From Streptomyces sp. NBC_01463 (GTDB lineage: Bacteria; Actinomycetota; Actinomycetes; Streptomycetales; Streptomycetaceae), in contig CP109468.1 of assembly GCA_036227345.1 (NCBI GenBank), positions 8,308,001-8,372,000 on the forward strand: a stretch of 64,000 bases of DNA, given 5' to 3'. Position numbers and translations under genes: made by a program. The notes under the pieces are model-generated. The model was not told the DNA's origin. It did not search any database and saw only the letters and a list, made by a program, of their open reading frames with translations. Positions 1 to 8,645 of this stretch are shown piece by piece. The stretch's first letter is position 1; each line of letters starts with the position of its first letter.

Positions 1-131
1 TGGAGTCCTGGATGAACAGCCCCGGCCACCGCGCCAACATACTCAACTGCGACTTCAAGGACATCGGCATCGGTATCCACCAGGGACCCGGCGGACCGTG
101 GTGGACGCAGGACTTCGGCGCGAAGCTCTGA
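1..131 (+). CDS. CAP/SCP-domain secreted protein, C-terminal end (5' truncated by window)
   Basis: The reading frame whose codons begin at base 3 ends at the TGA at 129-131 and encodes the last 42 residues of a CAP-superfamily (SCP/PR1, 'allergen V5') domain. The signature WMNSPGHRANIL followed by DIGIG and a final W-TQDFG strand is the classical CAP C-terminal motif. Bacterial CAP proteins of this type are usually exported and often end exactly here, with the domain at the C-terminus. The start and any signal peptide lie outside the window. Function in Streptomyces is not known; no catalytic claim is made. Confidence 0.85.
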   Translation, partial: ESWMNSPGHRANILNCDFKDIGIGIHQGPGGPWWTQDFGAKL

Positions 132-438
132 ACCGTGCGAAGGCCGGCGGTGCGGTTGACGCGTCGCCCCCGCTTCCTCCCGCCGGACAGGAGCCGGCCG
201 GTCCCGCGGAATCGCGGGTGCCTTCACAGCACTGCCGCAGATGAATCACGAGCGCCCCGAGGAGTGGACGGCGACCGCCCGGTGAATCGCCGGGTGACCG
301 GCAGACAGTTGCCGGGGCGGTGACGGACAGCGGATCCTGGCGGGAGCGCCGGTGCGGGGCCGCGATCCGGGACGGCGCGCCCGTTCACGACGCGTGCGCC
401 GGTGCGCGCCGGGCGGGAGCAACGGGAGGTACGAGCAC
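132..438. other. Intergenic region, nothing recognised
   Basis: About 307 bases between the CAP gene and the MpaB-like gene. A 7-bp pair CCGGCGG/CCGCCGG separated by about 30 bases follows the CAP stop, but it is too weak to call a terminator. The only confident element is the ribosome binding site GGGAGGT at 424-430, which serves the next gene. Open frames crossing this stretch lack RBSs and recognisable protein content. Confidence 0.5.
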
Positions 439-1329
439 ATGACGGAACCCGACCCCGGGCTCTTCGGGCCCTCGTCGGTCACCTGGCAGCTGCACGGCGA
501 CCCGATGATGTGGGTGGCCGGAGTCCGCGCCCTGTACCTCCAGGCGCTGCATCCGCGCGCCGTGCGCGGAGTGATGCAGAACTCCGACTTCCGGAAGGAC
601 GCCTGGGGCCGGCTGATGCGCACGGCGGGCTTCGTCGGGACGATCACGTACGGCACCGCCGACGCCGCCGAGAAGGCGGGGGCGCGGGTCCGCAAGATCC
701 ACCGGCTCCTGAAGGCCACCGACCCGCTGAGCGGCGAGACCTACGGAGTCGACGAACCCGAACTGCTGCTGTGGGTGCACTGCGCGGAGGTCGACTCCTA
801 CCTCCAGGTCGAGCGGCGCTCCGGCTACCCGCTCACCGACGCGCAGGCCGACCGGTACGTCGACGAGCACCGCACCGGCGCCCGCCTCGTCGGCCTCGAT
901 CCGGCGGACGTCCCCGCGAGCACCGCGCAGCTCGCCGCCTACTTCGCCCGGATACGGCCCCGGCTGGCCTCCTCGCCCGAGGCGTCGGACGTCGACGACT
1001 TCCTGCGCCGGCCACCGGTGCACCCGCTGCTCGTACCGGCGCGGGCCGTGCTCTGGCGGCGTGTCGCGAGCCTCGCCTACCAGTCGCTGCCGCCGTTCGC
1101 CCATGAGCTGTACGGCAGACCCGTCCCGCCGGCGGCCACCGTCGACCGCCGTCTGCGCACCACCGGCACGGCCCTGCGCGCCATCCCGTCGCGGCTGCGC
1201 TGGCAGCTCCCGCCCGGTCACATTGTGAACGCCATGGCACGACTCGGACCCGGCAGCCGCCCCACCCCGTACAAACTGAAAAGGCAGGCAGCCATACTGG
1301 ACGGGCCGGGGAGGGCGCAGCGACAGTAG
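439..1329 (+). CDS. Oxygenase MpaB family protein (DUF2236)
   Basis: 296-residue protein of the DUF2236 / MpaB oxygenase family, which also contains latex-clearing protein; these are mostly heme b proteins of uncertain substrate. The family's N-terminal block is clear: GPSSVTWQLHGDPMMWVAG, then ALYLQALHPRAVRGV (the conserved LHP histidine segment). The body is all-helical with no signal peptide or membrane span. The ATG at 439 is chosen because GGGAGGT lies 9 bases upstream; the frame is open further upstream to 352 but that extension is Arg/Gly/Pro rich and unlike the family. It ends 5 bases before the kinase gene's GTG, so the two are probably co-transcribed. Substrate cannot be deduced. 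Confidence 0.85.
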   Translation: MTEPDPGLFGPSSVTWQLHGDPMMWVAGVRALYLQALHPRAVRGVMQNSDFRKDAWGRLMRTAGFVGTITYGTADAAEKAGARVRKIHRLLKATDPLSGETYGVDEPELLLWVHCAEVDSYLQVERRSGYPLTDAQADRYVDEHRTGARLVGLDPADVPASTAQLAAYFARIRPRLASSPEASDVDDFLRRPPVHPLLVPARAVLWRRVASLAYQSLPPFAHELYGRPVPPAATVDRRLRTTGTALRAIPSRLRWQLPPGHIVNAMARLGPGSRPTPYKLKRQAAILDGPGRAQRQ

Positions 1330-1334
1330 GCGGA

Positions 1335-3617
1335 GTGACGGGGGCGACAGCAGGCATGGCGGAAACCAGGCTGATCCAGAGCCGGTACCGACTGCTCGAT
1401 CTGATCGGGCGCGGCGGCATGGGCGAGGTGTGGCGCGCCCGCGACGAATCGCTCGGCCGGCAGGTCGCCGTCAAATGCCTCAAGCCCATGGGCCCGCAGC
1501 ACGACCGGGACTTCACCCGCATCCTGCGCGAACGCTTCCGGCGGGAGGCCCGGGTCGCCGCCGCCCTCCAGCACCGGGGCGTCACCGTCGTCCATGACTT
1601 CGGCGAGCACGAGGGCGTGCTCTATCTGGTGATGGAACTCCTCGACGGCCGCAACCTCAGCCAGCTCCTGGAGGACAACAAGCAGGTCCCGCTGCCCGTC
1701 GACGACGTCGTCGACATCGCCGAACAGGTCGCCGACGCCCTCGGATACACCCACCAGCAGGGCATCGTCCACCGTGACCTCAAGCCGGCGAACATCATGC
1801 GGCTGGCCGACGGCACCGTGAAGATCTGCGACTTCGGCATCGCGCGGCTCGGCCACGACATCTCCGTCACCTCCCGGCTCACCGGCGCGGGCATCGCCAT
1901 GGGCACCCCGCACTACATGTCGCCGGAGCAGATCAGCGGCGGCCAGGTCGACCACCGCAGCGACCTCTACTCGCTGGGCTGCGTGCTGTACGAGATCGCC
2001 ACCGGGGCACCGCCGTTCGACCTCGACGACGCCTGGGGGGTGCTCGTCGGCCACCGGGACACCCCGCCCGAACCCCTGCGCACGCACCGCGCCGAACTGC
2101 CCGGGTTCTTCGACCGCGTCGTCCTGGAACTGCTCGCCAAGACGCCCGACCAGCGGCCGGTCGACGCCGGTGACCTGCGCCGCCGGATCGCCGTCGGCCG
2201 CACCGGCGAACAGCCGCACCTGGAGCCCACCGGCCGGGTCCTCCTCGCGCCGCCGGCCCCGGTCGCGCTGCCCGGCGGGCCGGCCGTCCCCGCACCGCGG
2301 CTGCCGGACTGGACCCGTGGCATGACCACTGGGCACAAGGCGACCGGGGCCGCGCACCTCCCGCCGGACGGGTTCGACCACTCGGCGGGCCTGACCGGTG
2401 AGTGGACCACCGGCACCGAGCGGCGTGTTCCGGCCGGCGGTCCCGCCGGCGCCGAGCGGCCCACCCCGGCACCCGACCTCCTCTCGACCCTCGCCAGCCG
2501 CCACAGCGCCGGCCTCAACCTGGGCCGGCTCGGCCACTGGGAGGAGGCGGGGGAGGTGCACCGCGCGGTCGCCGCCGAACGCGAGAGCGTACTGGGCCCC
2601 GACCACCCCGAGACGCTCTCCAGCCGCTACGAGGTCGGGTTCACGCTCAGCCGGACCGGGCGCGCGGCGGACGCGCTGCGGGAGTTCGGCCGCGTCGCCC
2701 AGGGCCGCGAACGCACGCTCGGCCCCGACCACCCGGAGACCCTCGCGGCCCGTCAGGAGATGGCGTACGTACTGGGCCAGCTCGGCCGCCACTTCGAGGC
2801 CCACCAGCTGTACGCCGCCGTTCTCGCCTCCCGGGAACGCTCGACGGGGCCCGACCACCCCGACACCCTGCGCTGCCGCCACAACCTGGCGTTCAACCTC
2901 AGCAGGCTCGGGCGGCTGGAGGAGTCGTACGCGATGGCGCGCGACGTGGCGGAGGCGCGCGCCCGGCTGCTCGGCGCCACCCACCCCGACACCCTCGTCA
3001 CCCGCTACGAGGTCGGCTACACCCTGGGCCGGCTCGGCCGCTGGACGGAGGCCCTGCAGACCTACCGGGAGGTGGTCCTGGCCCGGTCGCAGGCGCTGGG
3101 CGCCGACCACCCCGACACCCTCGCCGCCCGCTACGAGACCGGCATCAGCCTCGGCCGGCTGGGCCGCAGCGCCGAGGCGCTGGAGCTCTACCGCGCACTC
3201 GTCGCGGACCGGGCCCGGGTCAGCGGCCCGGACGACCCGGAGACCCTGCGCGCCCGCCACGGCCTGGGCGTCAACCTGGGCCGGCTGGCCCGCTGGGAGG
3301 AGGCGCTCACCGAATCCCGTGACGTGTGCGAGATCCGCGCCCGCGTCCTGGGCGCCGACCACCCCGACACCCTGGTCAGCCGCCGTGAGGTCGCCGTCGG
3401 CCTCGGCTGGCTCGGACGCTGGGCCGACGCCCTCAAGGTGTACCGGCAGGTCGCCGAGGCCCGCACCCGCATACTGGGGGCCGAGCACCCCGACACGCTC
3501 GCCGGCCGCAACGACGAGGCGCACTGCCTCGAACAGCTCGGCCGCGGCCCGGAGGCCGTCGAGCTCTACCGGCAGGTGGCGGCGCTGCGGCAACGGCGGG
3601 GCATCGCGCCGCGATGA
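1335..3617 (+). CDS. Serine/threonine protein kinase with C-terminal kinesin-light-chain-like TPR array
   Basis: 760 residues from GTG 1335 (an ATG at 1356 is an alternative). Residues about 17-280 form a PknB-like Hanks-type kinase: glycine loop GRGGMGEV (25-32), VAVK lysine (K47), HRDLKPANIM (H146, D148), DFG (D166) and the APE-equivalent SPEQ segment, so it should be active. A Pro/Gly-rich linker (about 285-385) leads into nine repeats of about 42 residues with the core LGPDHPETL...R...G..L..LGR, of the TPR_10/TPR_12 (kinesin light chain) kind. No transmembrane helix or PASTA domain is present, so it is predicted cytoplasmic, unlike PknB. The repeats likely bind a partner or place a substrate. 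It follows the MpaB-like gene by 5 bases. Confidence 0.93.
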   Translation: MTGATAGMAETRLIQSRYRLLDLIGRGGMGEVWRARDESLGRQVAVKCLKPMGPQHDRDFTRILRERFRREARVAAALQHRGVTVVHDFGEHEGVLYLVMELLDGRNLSQLLEDNKQVPLPVDDVVDIAEQVADALGYTHQQGIVHRDLKPANIMRLADGTVKICDFGIARLGHDISVTSRLTGAGIAMGTPHYMSPEQISGGQVDHRSDLYSLGCVLYEIATGAPPFDLDDAWGVLVGHRDTPPEPLRTHRAELPGFFDRVVLELLAKTPDQRPVDAGDLRRRIAVGRTGEQPHLEPTGRVLLAPPAPVALPGGPAVPAPRLPDWTRGMTTGHKATGAAHLPPDGFDHSAGLTGEWTTGTERRVPAGGPAGAERPTPAPDLLSTLASRHSAGLNLGRLGHWEEAGEVHRAVAAERESVLGPDHPETLSSRYEVGFTLSRTGRAADALREFGRVAQGRERTLGPDHPETLAARQEMAYVLGQLGRHFEAHQLYAAVLASRERSTGPDHPDTLRCRHNLAFNLSRLGRLEESYAMARDVAEARARLLGATHPDTLVTRYEVGYTLGRLGRWTEALQTYREVVLARSQALGADHPDTLAARYETGISLGRLGRSAEALELYRALVADRARVSGPDDPETLRARHGLGVNLGRLARWEEALTESRDVCEIRARVLGADHPDTLVSRREVAVGLGWLGRWADALKVYRQVAEARTRILGAEHPDTLAGRNDEAHCLEQLGRGPEAVELYRQVAALRQRRGIAPR
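2490..3600 (+). repeat. Nine tandem 126-bp repeats encoding 42-aa TPR units
   Basis: The kinase C-terminus is built from about nine 126-bp in-frame units, each encoding a 42-residue helix pair with GPDHP(E/D)TL at the join. Units are diverged at codon level but retain the phrase for 'GCC GAC/CCC GAC CAC CCC GAC ACC CTC'. The last unit is cut short before the stop. Such arrays can gain or lose units by recombination. Confidence 0.85.
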
Positions 3618-3686
3618 GACGGCCCGGCACACGGGCGCGCCCCGGGGAGCCCTGGTCCGCGCCGCGCGTCCGTGTTACCAAGGGGC

Positions 3687-5231
3687 ATGCCCGTACGAGA
3701 CAGCTATGACGCAGTGATCGTCGGCGGTGGCCACAACGGCCTGGTCGCCGCCGCCTATCTGGCCCGCGCAGGACAGTCCGTCCTGGTCCTGGAGCGGCTC
3801 ACCACCACCGGGGGAGCGGCCGTCTCGACCCGCCCGTTCGCCGGGGTCGACGCCCGGCTGTCGCGCTACTCCTATCTGGTGTCCCTGCTCCCGCCGAAGA
3901 TCGTCCGCGAGCTCGGCCTGGACTTCGCCGTACGCAAGCGGACCGTCTCCTCGTACACCCCGGCCGTCCGCGACGGGCGCGCCACCGGACTGCTCGTCAG
4001 CGGCGACGGCACCCGGGACTCCTTCGCCGCGCTCACCGGATCGGACCGGGAGTACGAGGCGTGGCAGCGGTTCTACGGACTCACCGGGCAGGTCGCCGAG
4101 CGGGTCTTCCCCACACTCACCGAGCCGCTGCCCACCCGCGAGGCGCTGCGGGAGCGGATCGGTGACGCGGAGGCCTGGCGGATGCTGTTCGAGGAGCCCA
4201 TCGGCGTCGCCGTCGAGGAGAACTTCGCCGACGACCTCGTCCGCGGCGTCGTGCTCACGGACGCGCTGATCGGCACCTTCGCCGACGCGCACGATCCCTC
4301 ACTGCTCCAGAACCGCTGCTTCCTCTACCACGTGATCGGCGGCGGCACCGGTGACTGGGACGTCCCGGTCGGCGGCATGGGCGCGCTCACCGACGCCCTC
4401 GCCGCCGCCGCGCTCACGGCCGGTGCGCAGATCCGTACCGGACACGAGGCCGTCCGTATCGACACGGACGGAACGCACGCCGAGGTGACGGTGCGGACCG
4501 ACGGCGGCGAGTCGACCGTCGGCGCACGCCGGGTCCTGGTCAACGCCTCTCCCGAGGCCCTCGCCGCCCTGCTCGGCGACGCGCCGCCCGTACCCGCCGA
4601 GGGCGCGCAGCTGAAGGTGAACATGCTGCTCACCCGGCTGCCCCGGCTCAAGGACCGGTCCGTGGACCCGCGCGAGGCGTTCGCCGGGACCTTCCACATC
4701 GCCGAGGGCTACGGGCAGCTGGCCGACGCCTACCGGGACGCGGCCGCGGGCCGGCTGCCCACCGCGCCGCCCTCCGAGATCTACTGCCACTCCCTGACGG
4801 ACCCCTCGATTCTCGGCGCGGATCTCGCGGCCCGCGGCTACCAGACGCTGACGCTGTTCGGCCTGCACACTCCGGCGCGCCTGTTCGCCGCGGACAACGA
4901 CGCCACCCGTGCCGCACTGCTGAAGGCCACGCTCGCCGAGCTCGACGCCCACCTGGACGAGCCGCTCGCGGACTGCCTGGCGCTCGACGCGGACGGCACG
5001 CCCTGCATCGAGGCGAAGACACCGCTGGACCTGGAGCGGGACCTGCGGCTGCCCGGCGGCCACATCTTCCACCGGGACCTCTCCTTCCCGTACGCCGCAC
5101 CGGAGACCGGCCGCTGGGGCGTGGAGACCGCGCACGCCAACGTGCTGCTGTGCGGGGCCGGGGCGGTGCGCGGCGGAGGGGTCAGCGGGGTCCCCGGCCA
5201 CAACGCCGCGATGGCGGTGCTGGGCCGGTGA
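3687..5231 (+). CDS. NAD(P)/FAD-dependent oxidoreductase, phytoene desaturase-like
   Basis: About 514 residues. The N-terminus has the dinucleotide-binding motif DAVIVGGGHNGLVAAAYLARAG followed by VLVLER and GGAA, typical of the CrtI/'pyridine nucleotide-disulfide oxidoreductase domain 2'-like group that resembles phytoene desaturase. The C-terminal FAD segment appears as LLCGAGAVRGGGVSGVPGHNAA. There is no signal peptide. ATG 3687 is preferred because family members begin a few residues before the Rossmann motif; an upstream in-frame start at 3672 adds five residues. No carotenoid genes are nearby, so a carotenoid role is not supported; family members outside crt clusters are of unknown substrate. 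It ends 10 bases from the convergent esterase gene with no terminator visible. Confidence 0.85.
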   Translation: MPVRDSYDAVIVGGGHNGLVAAAYLARAGQSVLVLERLTTTGGAAVSTRPFAGVDARLSRYSYLVSLLPPKIVRELGLDFAVRKRTVSSYTPAVRDGRATGLLVSGDGTRDSFAALTGSDREYEAWQRFYGLTGQVAERVFPTLTEPLPTREALRERIGDAEAWRMLFEEPIGVAVEENFADDLVRGVVLTDALIGTFADAHDPSLLQNRCFLYHVIGGGTGDWDVPVGGMGALTDALAAAALTAGAQIRTGHEAVRIDTDGTHAEVTVRTDGGESTVGARRVLVNASPEALAALLGDAPPVPAEGAQLKVNMLLTRLPRLKDRSVDPREAFAGTFHIAEGYGQLADAYRDAAAGRLPTAPPSEIYCHSLTDPSILGADLAARGYQTLTLFGLHTPARLFAADNDATRAALLKATLAELDAHLDEPLADCLALDADGTPCIEAKTPLDLERDLRLPGGHIFHRDLSFPYAAPETGRWGVETAHANVLLCGAGAVRGGGVSGVPGHNAAMAVLGR

Positions 5232-5241
5232 CCGGCATCCG

Positions 5242-6216
5242 CTACTGACCGAACGCGCCGCGCAGGGCTTCGATCTTGCGCGGCAGGTCGTACTCCGCGC
5301 CGCCCTCGTGCCCGTTGTACGTGAACACCTCGATCTGCGCCGGACCGGCGTAGCGGTGGTAGGCGGCGAACACCGTGGACGACGGGCAGACCTTGTCCAT
5401 CAGCCCCACCGAGAACCACGCCGGAGCGGTCGCGCGCGCCGCGAAGTTGACGCCGTCGAAGTACGACAGGGTCTCCATCGCCTCGTCGATCCGGAAGCGG
5501 TGCCCGGACAGCCAGCGGGCGATCTCCGCGTACGGACCGGCGTCCGTGATCTGCGAGGCGCGCCGGTAGTGGCAGAGGAACGGGACATCGGCGACGGCCG
5601 CCACGACGTCGTCCCGCAGCCCCGCCACGGCGAGGGCGAGCCCGCCGCCCTGGCTGCCGCCGAGGACCGCGACCCGGGAGGCGTCCACCGCGTCATGGGC
5701 CTTCGCCGCGTCGACGGCCCGCACCGCGTCGGTGATCAGCCGGCGGTAGTAGTGCCGGTACGGGTCCTCGATGCCCCGGGTGAGGAAGCCGGGGGAGGAG
5801 GAGCCGTTCCCGTCCGGGCCGATGTCCACGGTGTCGGCGGTGTTCTTGCCGCCGCCGCCCTGGCCGCGGTTGTCCATCACCAGGTGGGCGTAGCCCAGGG
5901 CGCTCCAGGTGAGCCAGGAGTAGGGGATGCCGCGCCCGCCGTTGTACCCGATGTACTGCACGACGGCCGGCAGCGGGCCCGAGCGTTCCCGGGGGAGCAT
6001 CAGCCACGCCTTGACCGGCTGGCCGCCCCAGCCGCGGAACGTCACGTCGAACACGTCGACGGTGGCGAATCCGGCGTCGTACGGGACGAACTCGGCGTCC
6101 AGGGCGTGGCGGGCGCTCTCGGTGAGCGTCTTCTCCCAGAAGGCGTCGAAGTCGGCCGGTTCCTCCGGCTCCGGCCGGTAGTCGCGCAGCCGGTCCATGG
6201 GCATGTCGAACAGCAA
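5242..6216 (-). CDS. Acetylxylan esterase / cephalosporin-C deacetylase (CE7)
   Basis: 324-residue cytoplasmic alpha/beta hydrolase of carbohydrate esterase family 7, which removes acetyl groups from oligosaccharides. Visible features are the family opening F-DMPMDRLRDYRPEPEEPADFDAFW, the RGQGGG segment (about 117-122), the nucleophile elbow GGSQGGG (S188), the acid-bearing VGLMDKVCPSS (D near 275) and NGHEGG (catalytic His near 307). It lacks a signal peptide, so it should act on imported sugars. It is the last gene of the 11-gene polysaccharide operon, 4 bases after the PL8 gene, implying that the imported oligosaccharides are acetylated. Confidence 0.92.
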   Translation of the reverse strand: MLFDMPMDRLRDYRPEPEEPADFDAFWEKTLTESARHALDAEFVPYDAGFATVDVFDVTFRGWGGQPVKAWLMLPRERSGPLPAVVQYIGYNGGRGIPYSWLTWSALGYAHLVMDNRGQGGGGKNTADTVDIGPDGNGSSSPGFLTRGIEDPYRHYYRRLITDAVRAVDAAKAHDAVDASRVAVLGGSQGGGLALAVAGLRDDVVAAVADVPFLCHYRRASQITDAGPYAEIARWLSGHRFRIDEAMETLSYFDGVNFAARATAPAWFSVGLMDKVCPSSTVFAAYHRYAGPAQIEVFTYNGHEGGAEYDLPRKIEALRGAFGQ

Positions 6217-6220
6217 GGGT

Positions 6221-8635
6221 CTAGCTCCTCTTCAGGGTGAGGTTGAGGGTTGCACCGTGACGTTCAGCAGTGTCGGCGGTGATCCGGACGCCCGTGCCGG
6301 CGGGGGCCACGGTGATGCCGGGGTCGGCCGAGACGACGCTCAGACCGCGCAGGGCGAGCTCCAGCACGACCGAGGACCGCAGCTGGGTCGGGTCGGACAG
6401 CGAGACGGTGACCGTCTTGCCCTCCGGCCGGACCAGGACCGATGCCGGTCCGTCCGCGGTGAGTTCCTGCGCGGTCCCGGCGGTCCAGAAGTTCGCGGCG
6501 AGCAGCCCGTCCGCGCAGCGGCGTACCGCGTGCACGGCGGTGGAGTCCGCGATCAGCTTCACCGGGGGCGCGGCCGACCACTGCGCGGTCCGCTCGGCGG
6601 AGGCCATCGGGGCCTGCAGCCAGAAGTATCCGGCCAGGTCCGGTGCGGTGCCGTGGTCCTGCCACAGCGTCAGGTACGGGCGGGTGACGGAGGTGTCCGT
6701 GCCGTACTTGAGGTTGATCTCGCGCCAGGTCGCGGTCCGGTTCTCGCGCAGACCGTTCAGGGTGACGGGCTCGGGGAAGACATAGCCGCCGGTCCCGGCG
6801 ACGTGCAGCCAGCGCACCTCGTCCAGCCGCGCCGACCAGCCGGTGTCGGCCGGCGCCGCCTGCCCGTTGACGGTCAGTGCCGCCGCCGGGTCACGCAGCT
6901 TCCGGTTCTCCACCACCGTCTCGGCCGTGCCCGCGTCCGCGCTGATCCCGGAGCCGACGCACGCGATGACGTCGTCCAGACAGAACCAGCTCTTGAGGCC
7001 CTGCAGCGAACTGCCGAACGCCCGCAGCTCCATGCCGTACGCGCCGAGCGTCGTCCCCGGCAGCGCGGTCCCGCCCGCCCAGTCGGCGGTGCTGGTGGTG
7101 CGCTGTCCCGCCGCGTCGGCGGGCCGGCCGGCGATGACGGTGGTGCCGGGCAGCCGAGCCGGGTCGACGGTGGGCCAGTAGTCCTCGCTGTAGTGGCCGA
7201 GGTCGTCGGTGTAGAGGAGCACCATGCCGTCGGAGAGGTGCCAGGCGTGCAGGTTCTCGTTCTGGATCGACTCGTAGTTGTAGATCCGGGAGGAGTACGC
7301 GGAGACGCCGAGGGCGAACGAGGGCCGGTGGTGGGCCGCCTTGTCCATCCGCGGGTGCTGCTTGTGCGCGACCAGCGGACCGCGGGCCGGCACGGACGAC
7401 GCGATCACGTTGCGGGCCGCGACGAGCGAGGCGAGGTCCGTGACGGCGAGGAAGTCGCGGTAGGTGTCCTCGGCGATCCACTGCTTGACCAGGGCGGTGA
7501 ACCGGTCGGCGGTCTCCCCGGGGAAGCTCGGGATCAGCCGCACCACGGCCTCGATGACGGTCTGCGCCGAGACGTGACCCTGCTTGCTCGGGCGGGCGAT
7601 CTCGCGCCCGCAGACCGACGCCATCACGTCGCCGCGCGCGAGCAGCGGGTCGAAACCCTCGTCGACCCAGAGCCGGACGTTGTCGAGGTCCGGGTCGGTG
7701 ACCGTCCACGACGTGCCCGCCAGGAGGTTCAGCAGCCGGGAGAGGTTGTTCAGCAGCTCCTTGCCGTAGCCGCCGTTGTACGGGTGCTTGTAGTGCTGGA
7801 GGAACGAGCCGTCGGAGTAGAAGCCCTCGCCCGTGCCCTCGGCCGCCGCGCTCGCGTCGTTGAAGGCGAGGACGCTGTTGGCGCCCGAACCCTCGACGTC
7901 CGAAAGAGCGTCACGCACCCGGACGAGGTCGTCGCCGCTGTCGCGCAGTACCGCGTTCACGGCGACGACGGTGGAGATCCACACCCGGTTGGCGCCGGTC
8001 GCGATCTGCCGGTCGGCCCGCCAGAGGTTGGGGTCGGGTGTGTAGCCGCGGACGGCGTCGTTGATCCGGCCGAGCCGTTCCGTACCGAGTGCGTCGTACA
8101 GCAGCACGGCCGCGTCGTTGAGCGCGAGCGCGGAGCCGATCTCCCAGTCCCAGTCGTTGTCGAACCGGGTGTGCCCGGGCCCGTAGCGGTTCGTCAGCAT
8201 CCAGTCGATGCCCGCCAGCAGCAGGTCCCGCAGTGCGGTGTCGCCGTACTGGACGGTGCCAGGGACGGCCCACGCGGTGGCGACGGTCGCCAGGCGCTTG
8301 AACGAGGTCGTGACGTGGTTGGAGAGCGTGGTGCTGGTCAGGTCGGGGAAGAGCCCGTCGGTACGGGACGGGTCCAGGCCCTTCGCGGACGTCGTCGCGG
8401 CCTTGCCGATCCTGGCCACGGCCGCGGCGATCCGGGAGTCCGTGAGGTCGAGGCCGGGGCCGCCGGTGAGCAGGGTGTGCCACCGGGTCCGCAGGGAGGC
8501 GGCGTCGTCGACCGGGTCCGCGGCGTGCGCCGTGCCCGCCGCGAGGGTGAGCGGCAGGGCGGCGGCCGCGCCGAGCGCCGCCGCACCGGCGAGCACGGTG
8601 CGGCGGGTGGTGCCCCTGGTGGTGCCTGGGTTCAT
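6221..8635 (-). CDS. Polysaccharide lyase family 8 (hyaluronate/chondroitin/xanthan lyase type)
   Basis: 804 residues from ATG 8635. It begins with a Tat-type signal peptide (RR at 11-12, hydrophobic stretch, AHA-A cleavage near 38). PL8 hallmarks: alpha/alpha toroid with NDWDWEIG (about 160), TGANR (about 213-217, probable catalytic Asn), DGSFLQH with H281 and YNGGYG with Y290; the His-to-Tyr spacing of 9 is as in characterised PL8 enzymes. Later beta-sandwich domains follow. PL8 enzymes cleave uronic-acid-containing chains by beta-elimination outside the cell. Family alone does not decide between glycosaminoglycan and xanthan substrates. The upstream extension of the frame to 8719 overlaps the SGNH gene and is not used. 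Confidence 0.93.
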   Translation of the reverse strand: MNPGTTRGTTRRTVLAGAAALGAAAALPLTLAAGTAHAADPVDDAASLRTRWHTLLTGGPGLDLTDSRIAAAVARIGKAATTSAKGLDPSRTDGLFPDLTSTTLSNHVTTSFKRLATVATAWAVPGTVQYGDTALRDLLLAGIDWMLTNRYGPGHTRFDNDWDWEIGSALALNDAAVLLYDALGTERLGRINDAVRGYTPDPNLWRADRQIATGANRVWISTVVAVNAVLRDSGDDLVRVRDALSDVEGSGANSVLAFNDASAAAEGTGEGFYSDGSFLQHYKHPYNGGYGKELLNNLSRLLNLLAGTSWTVTDPDLDNVRLWVDEGFDPLLARGDVMASVCGREIARPSKQGHVSAQTVIEAVVRLIPSFPGETADRFTALVKQWIAEDTYRDFLAVTDLASLVAARNVIASSVPARGPLVAHKQHPRMDKAAHHRPSFALGVSAYSSRIYNYESIQNENLHAWHLSDGMVLLYTDDLGHYSEDYWPTVDPARLPGTTVIAGRPADAAGQRTTSTADWAGGTALPGTTLGAYGMELRAFGSSLQGLKSWFCLDDVIACVGSGISADAGTAETVVENRKLRDPAAALTVNGQAAPADTGWSARLDEVRWLHVAGTGGYVFPEPVTLNGLRENRTATWREINLKYGTDTSVTRPYLTLWQDHGTAPDLAGYFWLQAPMASAERTAQWSAAPPVKLIADSTAVHAVRRCADGLLAANFWTAGTAQELTADGPASVLVRPEGKTVTVSLSDPTQLRSSVVLELALRGLSVVSADPGITVAPAGTGVRITADTAERHGATLNLTLKRS

Positions 8636-8645
8636 GGTGCGGCCC

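Noticed and set aside
2490..3600. Tandem repeat considered as CRISPR or minisatellite
   Set aside because: The units are in-frame, diverged and encode TPR helices; there are no spacers or cas genes.
1218..3632. Long minus-strand frame opposite the kinase-TPR gene
   Set aside because: It mirrors the repeat structure of the TPR array and shows no independent family; the plus strand has complete kinase motifs.
3687..5231. Carotenoid biosynthesis gene (crtI)
   Set aside because: No phytoene synthase or other crt genes nearby; the flavoprotein belongs to a broad CrtI-like group.
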